NCBI RefSeq assembly: GCF_030693405.1
Contig: NZ_JAUYAW010000044.1
Span: forward strand, 1 to 64,000
Reading direction: 5' to 3'
DNA length: 64,000 bases
Source: Phenylobacterium sp.
GTDB lineage: Bacteria > Pseudomonadota > Alphaproteobacteria > Caulobacterales > Caulobacteraceae
Shown: positions 44,991 to 53,118 of the stretch, piece after piece
Layout of the letters: each line of letters begins with the position of its first letter
How positions within the stretch are numbered: position 1 is the first letter of the stretch
Notes under the pieces: generated by a model
What the model was told of the DNA's origin: nothing
What the model saw: the letters and a program-made list of their open reading frames with translations, nothing else
Databases searched by the model: none
Position numbers and translations under genes: made by a program

Positions 44991-45075
44991 GCCCCTGTGG
45001 TGGAATTGGTAGACGCGCCGCACTCAAAATGCGGTACCGCAAGGTGTGTCGGTTCGAGTCCGACCGGGGGCACCA
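44991..45075 (+). tRNA. tRNA-Leu (anticodon CAA)
   Basis: 85-nt cloverleaf with encoded CCA. The acceptor stem pairs GCCCCTG with CGGGGGC; the anticodon stem-loop is CCGCA-CTCAAAA-TGCGG with anticodon CAA at 45025-45027, reading UUG; a short variable arm and the GGTTCGAGTCC T-loop are present. It lies between the feoA leader and the SLC13 gene end. Confidence 0.97.
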
Positions 45076-45089
45076 CTATCGCTGTGCGG

Positions 45090-46553
45090 TCAGGTGGCGC
45101 CGAAGATCAACGGCACGGCGGCCAGGGCGATCAGCGAGATCGCGACCACGCCGATCAGGTTCAGCCATAGGCCAGCCCTGCTCATCTGGGCGATGGAGAT
45201 CAGACCGCCGCCATAGACGATGGCGTTGGGCGGCGTGGCCACCGGCAGCATGAAGGCGCAGGACGCGGCCAGCGCCAGGGGAATGGCGAACAGCAGCGGA
45301 TCGGCCCCGATGGCGAGCGCCAGCGCCCCGCCGATGGGCAGGAAGGTGGCGGCCGAGGCGGTGTTGCTGGTCAGCTCCGTCAGGAAAATCATCGCCAGGG
45401 TGACCATGACCACCAGGGCGGCCACCGGCCAGCCGCCAAGGATGCTCAGCAGTTCGCCAAGCCAGGCCGCAAGGCCGCTGGTGGAGATGGCGGCGGCCAG
45501 GCTCAAGCCCCCGCCGAACAGGGTCAGCACCCCCCAGGGCAGGCGCTTCAGCTCGGCCTCGGTGACCAGCCGGTCGCCGGTCGCCTCGCCTGAGGGCGTA
45601 AAGGCGAGCGCCACGGCCGCAGCGATGGCCACGCCCGTGTCGGTGAGCCACGGGGCGTAGGGGGTCAGCAGGGGCCGGAAGACCCAGGCGAAGGCGGCGA
45701 GGGCGAAGATGATGCAGACCCGGATTTCCGCCCGGCTCATGGCGCCAAGCCTGGCCTTCTCCTCGCGGAAAAGGACGCCGGCCTCGGGCAATACCAGCCT
45801 GACCGGATTGAGCAGGATGAGCGTGCCCCAGGCCGCCGCCAGCAGGACCAGGGCGACCGGCACGCCGATCATCATCCACTGGCCAAAGCCGATCTCGATT
45901 CCATGCTCTTGGGCCATGTAGCCGGCCAGCAGGGCGTTGGGCGGGGTGCCGATCAGGGTGGCGATGCCCCCAATGCTGGCGCCATAGGCCACCGCCAGCA
46001 GCAGGGCGACGCCGAGGTTGCGATAGGAGACGGGGTCCTCCCGCCCCCCGTGATCCTCGGCGAGCGCCAGGACGGCCATGGCCACTGGCATCATCAGGAC
46101 GGCGGCGGCGGAATTGCTGACCCACATGGAGACCAGGGCCGTAGCCCCCAGCATGCCGGCCACCAGCCGCCGTGGCGTGGCGCCAGCGGCGGCCGCGCAG
46201 CCCAGGCCCACCCGCTTGTGCAGCCCGCTTCGCTCCATGGCCGCGCCCAGGACGAAACCGCCCAGGAACAGGAAGATCACCGGGTCCGCATAGGGGGCCG
46301 CGGCGGCGCGGATGTCGCTGACGCCCAGGGCCGGGAACAGCACCAGCGGGATCAGGGCGGTGACCACCAGGGGCGCGGCCTCCGTCATCCAGAGCACGGC
46401 CATCAGGACGGTGACGGCCGCGACCGGACGGACGGCGGGCCCTGACCCAAAGTCTGGCGCCAGCAGGATCGCGGTGAAGGCGCCCAGGGCTAAAGCCAGC
46501 CCGACCATTCGACGCCGCGCCTGCGCGGTCGCCGCGCCGTCCTGAACCTGCAT
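45090..46553 (-). CDS. SLC13/DASS family anion transporter
   Basis: 487 residues, about eleven membrane helices with two helix-hairpin Ser-Asn-Thr-type signatures: SNSAAAVLMMP (around residue 145) and SNTASAATFLPIGG (around 390), which hold substrate and sodium in the divalent anion symporter group. It imports dicarboxylates or sulfate with Na+; sequence alone cannot decide. ATG 46553 is used, with an RBS-like GGGGGCAGG close by; the longer frame adds a non-family N-terminus. Confidence 0.9.
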   Translation of the reverse strand: MQVQDGAATAQARRRMVGLALALGAFTAILLAPDFGSGPAVRPVAAVTVLMAVLWMTEAAPLVVTALIPLVLFPALGVSDIRAAAAPYADPVIFLFLGGFVLGAAMERSGLHKRVGLGCAAAAGATPRRLVAGMLGATALVSMWVSNSAAAVLMMPVAMAVLALAEDHGGREDPVSYRNLGVALLLAVAYGASIGGIATLIGTPPNALLAGYMAQEHGIEIGFGQWMMIGVPVALVLLAAAWGTLILLNPVRLVLPEAGVLFREEKARLGAMSRAEIRVCIIFALAAFAWVFRPLLTPYAPWLTDTGVAIAAAVALAFTPSGEATGDRLVTEAELKRLPWGVLTLFGGGLSLAAAISTSGLAAWLGELLSILGGWPVAALVVMVTLAMIFLTELTSNTASAATFLPIGGALALAIGADPLLFAIPLALAASCAFMLPVATPPNAIVYGGGLISIAQMSRAGLWLNLIGVVAISLIALAAVPLIFGAT

Positions 46554-46706
46554 GCCTGCCCCCGATACCGTGGCCAATGTCTCAGCCTTGACCTTGCACA
46601 ATATGAGCGCATCGGCGCGCCTCGCGCCAGGGACAGGGCGCTGCTGGGGCCAAACCCATGCTACCCTTAGGTCAATCGGCGGTGGCGAGCCCCGCCCGGA
46701 GGTCCC

Positions 46707-47741
46707 ATGGACGAGCCTGATGCGGCCGCAGGACAGGGTCGAGCCGGCGCTGCAAATTCAGTCGCGGGCGGGCCTACGGGGGGCGCGCCGGAGACCGACA
46801 ACACTTCGCGCCTGGTTCTTCAATGCGCGGCGCCCATTTTTCTGCAGGGTCTGGGAGGCCTGGCCCATCTGTCTGGGGGCGACCGGCTCACATCGCTGCT
46901 GACCCTGGCCATCCTCGAGGCCAATGTCCGGCATGTGGTTCGCGATCCCGTGCTGGCGCTGCGTTACGCCCGGTTTGAGTCGCCGCCCCCTGACGAGCTT
47001 CGCCGCCCCGTCAGTGTTCGCGCCCTGGCGGAGTCCCTGAGCCTGCCCTACGACGCGGCCCGCCGACGGGTCGCCGCCCTGGAGGCTGCGGGCGTCTGCG
47101 TCCGCACAGCCAGGGGCGTCTACATTCCCAACAGCGCCCTGACGACCGAGGCCAACCACCAGGCTCTGATCCAGGGCTACCAGGCGATGGAGGCCCTGGC
47201 GGCCGACCTCGTCAGTATCGCCCCAGGCTTCGACCTGACCGGCGGCGCGCCGTGTCCCGCCGAACCCTCCCCGGACGGGGCGGAGCGTCTCGCTGTTCGG
47301 GTGGGGGTTGAGTACGTCCTGAGGTTCGCCGAACGGCTGGCGGCCGTCGCCGGCGATGTAGGGCAGGGTCTCGTTCTCCTGGCTATCCTGCACCACAACT
47401 ACACGCCGGTGTTCAGCGATCCGGTGCTCGCGCGACGCCATGGGGGGCTGTCCGATCCGCCTCCGGACGAACTGCTGGCGCCGGTCAGCGTCCTGGCCCT
47501 GGCCAAGTCCCTGGGGCAGCCCTTTGAAACGACCCGGCGACAGGTCAACCGACTGATCCGGGGGCGCCGGTGCGTGCGGGTCGCCGGTGGAGTCATCGTA
47601 TCGGCTCAGGCCATGCGCACGGCTCTGGCCCGTCGCGCCCTGCTGGCGCATGTGGGGGATGTGCAGCGCGCCTATGGCGCCCTGGCCCGCCTGGGGCTCA
47701 CATTCGGGGGAAATGCGACCCCCTCTGCGCCCGACGATTGA
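46707..47741 (+). CDS. Protein with two tandem winged-helix-like units
   Basis: 344 residues, no family name recognised. The two halves repeat each other: residues 80-141 and 239-299 align without gaps in their main parts (DPVLALR...PPPDEL, then PVSVRALAESLSLPYDAARRRV against PVSVLALAKSLGQPFETTRRQV), with about half identical residues. Each looks like a helix-turn-helix with a wing (VCVRTARGVYIP / RCVRVAGGVIVS). The N-terminus (1-35) is low-complexity. A single chain with two DNA-binding-like domains suggests a pseudo-dimeric regulator. GGAGG precedes ATG 46707. No ligand domain is seen. Confidence 0.72.
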   Translation: MDEPDAAAGQGRAGAANSVAGGPTGGAPETDNTSRLVLQCAAPIFLQGLGGLAHLSGGDRLTSLLTLAILEANVRHVVRDPVLALRYARFESPPPDELRRPVSVRALAESLSLPYDAARRRVAALEAAGVCVRTARGVYIPNSALTTEANHQALIQGYQAMEALAADLVSIAPGFDLTGGAPCPAEPSPDGAERLAVRVGVEYVLRFAERLAAVAGDVGQGLVLLAILHHNYTPVFSDPVLARRHGGLSDPPPDELLAPVSVLALAKSLGQPFETTRRQVNRLIRGRRCVRVAGGVIVSAQAMRTALARRALLAHVGDVQRAYGALARLGLTFGGNATPSAPDD

Positions 47742-47771
47742 CCTTGCGCCGTCGCCGGGTCATGGCCAGCC

Positions 47772-48695
47772 ATGGCGAGTGACACCCCCGTTCCGATCCC
47801 AGGCCCCCTGCAGCGGCCCGCCGCGCGCGTGGGCTTCGGGATCCTCCTGCGGGTCTGCGCCATGGCCTGTCTGGCCGGGTTGTTTGGCTTGGTGAAGGTC
47901 GCCTCGGAGCGGGGGGTGCCGATCTTCGAGACCCTGTTCTTCCGCAACGCCTTCGCCTTCATTCCCATCGCCATCTACATCTGGCGCACCAGCGGGTTCG
48001 GCGTTCTGCGCACCACCCGGCCAGGGGCTCACGCGACCCGGGCCATGGTCGGCCTCACTGGCATGATTGGCGGCTTTCTGGCGGTGTCCCACCTGCCCCT
48101 GACCGAGGCCACGGCCCTGTCCTTCTCGGCCCCCCTGTTCATGACGGCCCTCTCGGTCCCCCTGCTGAAGGAGTCTGTGGGGCCGCACCGTTGGGCGGCG
48201 GTGGCGGTCGGCTTCGTCGGCGTGCTGATCATGATCCGGCCTGACCCGGCGAACCTGGCCAATATCGGCGTCATCTTCGCCCTGATCGGCGCGGTGGGCT
48301 CGGCGCTCGCCATGATCACCATCCGCCAGATCAGCATGACCGAGCCTGGCCCCCGGATCGTCTTCTACTTCACCGTCGCCGGCGCCCTGGCGGGGCTGGC
48401 CAGCCTGCCCTTCGGCTGGATCATGCCCGATCCCGGCACCTTCGCCCTGCTGGTGGTGATGGGCCTGCTGGGGGGCGTGGGCCAGCTTCTGCTGACCGAA
48501 GCGATCCGCGTCGCCCCCGTGGCGGTAGTGGCGCCGTTCGACTACACCCAGCTGGTCTGGGCCAGCCTGTTCGCCTTCCTGGTCTGGGAGGAGCTGCCGC
48601 GGGCGTTGACCCTGGTCGGCGCCGGCGTGGTGGCGGCGAGTGGTCTCTACATCCTCTATCGGGAGACGAGGCGTCGCCGCGAGCCCCCGGCGTGA
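47772..48695 (+). CDS. EamA/DMT-family transporter (second copy type)
   Basis: 307 residues with ten predicted membrane helices in two EamA repeats. The ETLFFRNAFAFIPI and SHLPLTEATALSFSAPLF sequences are characteristic of the RhaT/EamA group that includes the S-adenosylmethionine/nucleotide-sugar-type carriers. It follows the winged-helix protein by 30 nt on the same strand, which may indicate shared expression. Substrate unknown. Confidence 0.9.
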   Translation: MASDTPVPIPGPLQRPAARVGFGILLRVCAMACLAGLFGLVKVASERGVPIFETLFFRNAFAFIPIAIYIWRTSGFGVLRTTRPGAHATRAMVGLTGMIGGFLAVSHLPLTEATALSFSAPLFMTALSVPLLKESVGPHRWAAVAVGFVGVLIMIRPDPANLANIGVIFALIGAVGSALAMITIRQISMTEPGPRIVFYFTVAGALAGLASLPFGWIMPDPGTFALLVVMGLLGGVGQLLLTEAIRVAPVAVVAPFDYTQLVWASLFAFLVWEELPRALTLVGAGVVAASGLYILYRETRRRREPPA

Positions 48696-48787
48696 CACCT
48701 CCGGAAGTTGATTTCCAAGACTAAATTGCAGCCTTGACGCGGTCTGTCACATTGACGGAACCGCGATACGGGAAGAGTCTGTTCAGG

Positions 48788-48808
48788 TCGTCGACACCGG
48801 GTCGACGA
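48788..48808 (+). promoter_or_regulatory. Inverted repeat in the leader of the TPR gene
   Basis: TCGTCGAC (48788-48795), ACCGG, GTCGACGA (48801-48808): a perfect 8-bp inverted repeat with a 5-nt spacer, 23 nt before the TPR protein start. It could be an operator or an RNA hairpin. Confidence 0.35.
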
Positions 48809-48831
48809 GATCAACCTCAGGGGGTCCGGCC

Positions 48832-49407
48832 ATGGGTCGTCGACTTTCCATCCTGGCGGCGCTCGCCGCCCTGACCACAGCCGCTGCGGCGGGATCGGCC
48901 CATGGCGCGGTGACCATCATCGGCGGCGGCATGGCCGAAGCCTGCTCCAAGGCCGCTGTCGGCGGCCAGTCCGACGAGCGGTTCGAGGAGTTCTGCGACC
49001 TCGCCCTCGAAACCGAATTCCTCAACGCCCGGGACCGGGCCGGCACCTATGTGAACCGTGGCGTCCTGCGCATGCGCCGCGCCGAATATCCCCGCGCCAT
49101 CGCCGACTTCGACCAGGCGATCAAGATGAAGCCGGACCTGGGGGAGGGGCACGTCAACCGCGGCGCAGCCCTGATCGGCCAGAAGCGCTACGCCGAAAGC
49201 CTGCCGGCCATTGACCGGGGCCTGGAGCTCGGCGTCGAGGAGCCGGCCAAGGCCTATTACAACCGCGCCCTGGCCCATGAGGGACTGGAAGACGCCCGGT
49301 CGGCCTATTTCGACTACCAGAAGGCGCTGGAACTGGCGCCCGGCTGGGCCGCGCCCACCGAGCAACTGGCCCGGTTCTCGGTCACGACCCGCACCCGGCC
49401 GCAATAG
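48832..49407 (+). CDS. Secreted TPR protein
   Basis: 191 residues: a signal peptide (about 1-24, ending AHG|A), then three or four tetratricopeptide units (AGTYVNRGVLRMRRAEYPRA, GEGHVNRGAALIGQKRYAES, KAYYNRALAHEGLEDARSA), closing with an Arg-rich tail. It likely serves as a periplasmic protein-interaction module. Two cysteines lie near the N-terminus. No operon partner is clear. Confidence 0.8.
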   Translation: MGRRLSILAALAALTTAAAAGSAHGAVTIIGGGMAEACSKAAVGGQSDERFEEFCDLALETEFLNARDRAGTYVNRGVLRMRRAEYPRAIADFDQAIKMKPDLGEGHVNRGAALIGQKRYAESLPAIDRGLELGVEEPAKAYYNRALAHEGLEDARSAYFDYQKALELAPGWAAPTEQLARFSVTTRTRPQ

Positions 49408-49456
49408 GGACCCGCAGGGGCGGGTGGCGCGTTGAGGTGGCAAAGGAGTCCGCCCC

Positions 49457-49813
49457 ATGCGCCCCATCATCCCCCGTGTCGCCCTTGCTGGCCTGGCCAT
49501 CGCTGTCCTGGCCACTCCGACGCTCGCCCAGGACGCCTACACGCAACACCAGCTTGGCGTGCTCGAGTCTCAGCAGCAGATGGACCGCTATCGCGGGGTC
49601 GCCCAGCAGAACGAGCTGAACGCCCTGTCGTCCCAGATGCAGACGGAGCGGGCCCTGCAGGACCTGCGCCGCCAGCGGGAGGCGTCGGACCTGGCGCCGG
49701 CGACCCCCTGGTTATCCCCGATCGGCGGGCCGGAGGACGTTCGCATTCCCGATGCGCGGCTGGCGGACTCCAACGCCCGGGTGCGGGCGATCCTGGCGCG
49801 CGACGGGCGGTAG
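49457..49813 (+). CDS. Hypothetical secreted helical protein
   Basis: 118 residues: signal peptide (1-24, ending TLA|Q), then a Gln-rich helical stretch (about 30-70) likely to form a coiled coil, and a Pro/Asp-rich C-terminus. AAAGGAG 8 nt upstream of the ATG supports the start. No family recognised; small periplasmic proteins of this style are common in Caulobacterales. It is 50 nt after the TPR gene. Confidence 0.6.
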   Translation: MRPIIPRVALAGLAIAVLATPTLAQDAYTQHQLGVLESQQQMDRYRGVAQQNELNALSSQMQTERALQDLRRQREASDLAPATPWLSPIGGPEDVRIPDARLADSNARVRAILARDGR

Positions 49814-49868
49814 TTTTCGCATCGCGGCCAGGGCATGGTCGCGCCTGGTCTTTGGGAGATGAGCGCGC

Positions 49869-50717
49869 ATGCGTTGGCGGGGCGGACGGCGGTCTGGAAA
49901 CATAGATGACCGGCGCGGGGTCGGACCCGTCGCCGGCGGGCTTGGGGTCGGCGGCGTGGTGCTGGCCCTGATCGGCTATTTCGTCTTCGGCATCGATCCG
50001 ACCACGACGCTCAGCGTGGTGAACGGCGGTGGCGCGCCGGCGGCCCAGAGCGCGGGCGTCCGCGGCGCGCCCGATGATGAAGCCGGCCAGTTCGTCGATG
50101 TCATCGAGACCTCCACCGCCGAGGTGTGGACCGAGATCTTCGACCAGGCTGGTCAGACCTACGAGCCGCCGGCCGCCATGGTGCTCTACGAACAGGCCAC
50201 GGGCACGCGGTGCGGCACAGGGGAGGCGGCCATGGGCCCCTTCTACTGCCCGGCTGACCGCAGCGTCTATCTGGACCTGTCCTTCTGGGATGATCTTGAA
50301 AACAAGTTCGGCGCAGGGGGCGAGGCGGCGCGGGCCTATGTCATCGCCCATGAGGTCGCCCATCACGTCCAGAACCTGACCGGTGAGATGGACCAGGCCC
50401 GGCGCCTGGGCTCCCAGGGGGCGGAAAGCGGCGCCGTGCGGCTGGAGCTGCAGGCCGACTGCTATGCCGGCGTGTGGGCCGCCCGGGCCGAAGCGGCGTC
50501 CGGCGGCGCCGTGGCGCTCGGACCTGACGACATCGCCGAGGGCTTGGCGGCGGCCTCGGCCATCGGCGACGACACCCTCCAGAAGCAGTCCCAAGGCCGG
50601 GTCGTGCCCGACGCCTTTACCCACGGCTCCAGCGCCCAGCGGATGGCCTGGTTCCGCCGGGGGGCGGAGTCGGGCGACCCCAACGCCTGCGACACCTTCA
50701 GCGCCGCACGGCTCTAG
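49869..50717 (+). CDS. YpfJ-type neutral zinc metallopeptidase
   Basis: 282 residues. The N-terminus MRWRGGRRSGNIDDRRG is characteristic of the YpfJ group, followed by one membrane helix (about 24-42), so the catalytic domain is outside the cytoplasm. The zinc motif HEVAHH (161-166; H161, E162, H165) and a downstream QADCYAG block with the third ligand region are present. Substrates unknown. Confidence 0.92.
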   Translation: MRWRGGRRSGNIDDRRGVGPVAGGLGVGGVVLALIGYFVFGIDPTTTLSVVNGGGAPAAQSAGVRGAPDDEAGQFVDVIETSTAEVWTEIFDQAGQTYEPPAAMVLYEQATGTRCGTGEAAMGPFYCPADRSVYLDLSFWDDLENKFGAGGEAARAYVIAHEVAHHVQNLTGEMDQARRLGSQGAESGAVRLELQADCYAGVWAARAEAASGGAVALGPDDIAEGLAAASAIGDDTLQKQSQGRVVPDAFTHGSSAQRMAWFRRGAESGDPNACDTFSAARL

Positions 50718-50738
50718 ACCATCAGGCTCTGGAGCGCC

Positions 50739-51428
50739 TCAGATTGACGGCGGCGGCTCGCGCTCCAGGCAGACGGCCACACATCGGCGAGCCAGCAGGT
50801 CGCCGGCGTCGATCAGCGGCACGGACACCTCGGCGGGCGAGAGGACCAGCGGCGCCTCGGTGCAGCCGGCGATCAGGGTCTCGGCCCCCTCAGCCACGAG
50901 ATCGCGGGCGAGCCCGGCCATCTCCGCCCGCGCCTGGGCCGACCGGTCTCCGCCCTTGATGCGGTAGAGGACCTCCATGAACGCCTCCTGGCGCTCAGCC
51001 CCCAGGGCGACCAAGCCCAGGCCCCGGGCTGCGAGATATTCACGGTAGAGCCGCAGCGCACCCTTGGTGCCCAGCACCCCGACCCGCCTCGCGCCGGTGT
51101 CGGCCGCGGCCTTGGCCGCGCCGCCGATCATGTCGATCAGGGGCAGGCCGCTGGCGCGCACGATGAGATCTGCATGGGCGTGGGCGGTGTTGCAGGGCAT
51201 GGCCAGCACCTCAGCCCCGCCGCCAGCCAGGCCGCCAGCCATCTCGGCCAGCACCGGGCCCGCCCCGGCGCCGGGGACATTGCGGTCAGGGACCTGCGGG
51301 TTCAGGTCCATCAGGACGCGGATATGGTCCTGGTCCCGTTCGGCGGGGGTGTAGGCCTGAAGCCTGGCCAGGAAGTCGAGGGTGGCCGCCGGCCCCATCC
51401 CACCCAGGACGCCAAGGATCAGGCTCAT
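50739..51428 (-). CDS. Aspartate/glutamate racemase family protein
   Basis: 229 residues. The two catalytic cysteines of the cofactor-independent racemases are in place: C79 (MPCNTAHAH) and C189 ([10 protein letters not shown]). The GGMGPAAT N-terminus identifies the aspartate racemase branch rather than MurI. Its start overlaps the desulfhydrase stop by 4 nt, so the two are co-translated. Confidence 0.93.
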   Translation of the reverse strand: MSLILGVLGGMGPAATLDFLARLQAYTPAERDQDHIRVLMDLNPQVPDRNVPGAGAGPVLAEMAGGLAGGGAEVLAMPCNTAHAHADLIVRASGLPLIDMIGGAAKAAADTGARRVGVLGTKGALRLYREYLAARGLGLVALGAERQEAFMEVLYRIKGGDRSAQARAEMAGLARDLVAEGAETLIAGCTEAPLVLSPAEVSVPLIDAGDLLARRCVAVCLEREPPPSI

Positions 51429-52429
51429 CCCAGCTGGCCTTCCAGCTCGCCCTGATAGCCGAACAGGCCCTGGGCGCCGCCGGTGTGCAGGAAGACTACG
51501 GTCTCATCCCTGAAGGCGCCCTGGGCGCAGAGGTCAATGAGGCCCTTCATGGCCTTGCCGCTATAGACGGGATCGAGGATCAGGGCCTCGGTGCGGGCCG
51601 CCAGCTTCAAGGCGTCAATCACCGCCTGGTCGATCAGGCCATAGCCCGCGCCCACATAGTCGCAATTGGCCGCCACGCGGTCGCGGGTCACCCGGCCCTC
51701 CTGGCCGAGCAGGGCGCAGGTCTCCTGGGCCAGCTTGAAGACATTGGCCTCCTGGGTCGCCTGCGGCGCCCGCACGCCGATGCCGAGGACCGGTATGTCA
51801 GCGCCGATGACGGCCAGGCCGGCCACCAGACCCGCATGGGTGCCGGCGCTGCCGGTGGCCGTGACGATGCGGTCGATCTTCAGCCCCATGGCGTCAGCCT
51901 GGACCACCAGCTCCCGGGCGCAGTCGGCATAGCCCAGGGCGCCGACCGCATTGGAGCCGCCGCCGGGGATCACATAGGGCCGCCCGCCGCGCTCACGCAC
52001 CCCCTGGGCGACGCGCTCCAGGGCGGCGTTCATGTCGCTGCCGCCCGGCACGGTCTCGATGTTCGCGCCGAGCAGGCGGTCGAGGAGCACATTGCCGGAA
52101 TTATTGTAGTCCACGGCGCCCGAGCCGGTGCGGGCTTCCAGGATGATCTCGCAGGCCATGCCCAGCCGTGCCGCCGCGGCGGCCGTCTGGCGCACATGGT
52201 TGGACTGGATCGCGCCCTGGGTGACCAGGGTGTCGGCCCCCTGGGCCACGGCCTCGCCAGCCAGGAATTCCAGCTTGCGGGTCTTGTTGCCGCCGCCGGC
52301 CAGGCCCGTGGCGTCGTCCCGCTTGATGAACAGGCTCAGGCCGCCGAGCGCCTCCCCCAGTCGGGGCGCGGCCTCAAGCGGCGTGGGCAGGTGAGCGAAG
52401 CGGACGCGGGGAAAACGGGCCAGGTGCAT
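51425..52429 (-). CDS. D-cysteine desulfhydrase / ACC-deaminase-like PLP enzyme
   Basis: 334 residues, tryptophan-synthase-beta-fold PLP enzyme. [12 protein letters not shown] (46-57) holds the PLP lysine, [12 protein letters not shown] and [12 protein letters not shown] bind phosphate. The sequence is closest in pattern to D-cysteine desulfhydrase (DcyD), which forms pyruvate, sulfide and ammonia; L-cysteate sulfo-lyase (CuyA) is a related alternative. It is in an operon with an aspartate/glutamate racemase-type gene, so a D-amino-acid role is favoured. Confidence 0.88.
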   Translation of the reverse strand: MHLARFPRVRFAHLPTPLEAAPRLGEALGGLSLFIKRDDATGLAGGGNKTRKLEFLAGEAVAQGADTLVTQGAIQSNHVRQTAAAAARLGMACEIILEARTGSGAVDYNNSGNVLLDRLLGANIETVPGGSDMNAALERVAQGVRERGGRPYVIPGGGSNAVGALGYADCARELVVQADAMGLKIDRIVTATGSAGTHAGLVAGLAVIGADIPVLGIGVRAPQATQEANVFKLAQETCALLGQEGRVTRDRVAANCDYVGAGYGLIDQAVIDALKLAARTEALILDPVYSGKAMKGLIDLCAQGAFRDETVVFLHTGGAQGLFGYQGELEGQLG

Positions 52430-52497
52430 GATCGGCTCCTCGATGAACTCGAGCCTGCCCTATCACGCGCCTGACCCGTCGTCTGCGTCCCACCCGG

Positions 52498-52893
52498 TCA
52501 GGGAACGAGGATCGGCGCCGCCACCAGGCCGAGACCGGCGATGCTGATCAGCCAGGCCAGGGACCGCAGGCCCCGCACCCCGAAGGCGTAGAGCGGAACA
52601 TAGGCCACCCGGGCCCAGAAATAGACCTGGGCGCCGATGGCGCTCAGCTCGGTTCCGCGACCGGTCACATGGGCGATCAGCACCACGCCGATGAAGATGG
52701 GCAGGGTCTCGAACAGATTGGCCTGGGCCCGTTGCAGCCGTTGGGCGCGGGGGTGGAGCGGCGGCATCTCCTCGTCCCGGGCGCCGGTGTTCCACTTCAG
52801 CCCGTACTGGGCGGTGCGCGCCATGTCGAAGAGCAGGATCTGGATGAAGGCCAGGACCAACGTCCAGGCCAGCATGACGAGTTCAATGGTCAT
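52498..52893 (-). CDS. MAPEG-family membrane protein
   Basis: 131 residues, four membrane helices with the MAPEG pattern: RAQRLQRAQANLFETLPIF (loop 1/helix 2) and ARVAYVPLYAFGVRGLRSLAW (helix 4). MAPEG members include glutathione-dependent microsomal enzymes, but bacterial ones of this short type are uncharacterised. ATG 52893. It is divergent from the sulfotransferase-like gene. Confidence 0.9.
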   Translation of the reverse strand: MTIELVMLAWTLVLAFIQILLFDMARTAQYGLKWNTGARDEEMPPLHPRAQRLQRAQANLFETLPIFIGVVLIAHVTGRGTELSAIGAQVYFWARVAYVPLYAFGVRGLRSLAWLISIAGLGLVAAPILVP

Positions 52894-52943
52894 TTCGGCG
52901 TCCCCCTTGGCGCTCCCTGGTGGAGCTTGAGCGCAGGAGGGGA

Positions 52944-52979
52944 CGCCGACACCAGGCCGCCGTCAAGGCGGCCCCGGCG
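52944..52979. other. Stable stem-loop between divergent genes
   Basis: GGCCGCC (52955-52961) and GGCGGCC (52967-52973) enclose GTCAA, with an outer CGCCG/CGGCG pair (52944-52948, 52975-52979). The 225-bp gap between the MAPEG and sulfotransferase-like genes holds no ORF; this fold may belong to a leader RNA or a local repeat. Confidence 0.4.
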
Positions 52980-53118
52980 TCAGCACCAGGCAGGCGGTCG
53001 ATGGGCCAGCCGCATCTGCGCCCGGATCAGGTTCCAAAGGCCTTGGGGCGCCGGGGCGGGCGATAATCCGGTATGAGGGGCCCCTGTTCGCGCATGTACG
53101 GGTTTGACGACGCCCCCA

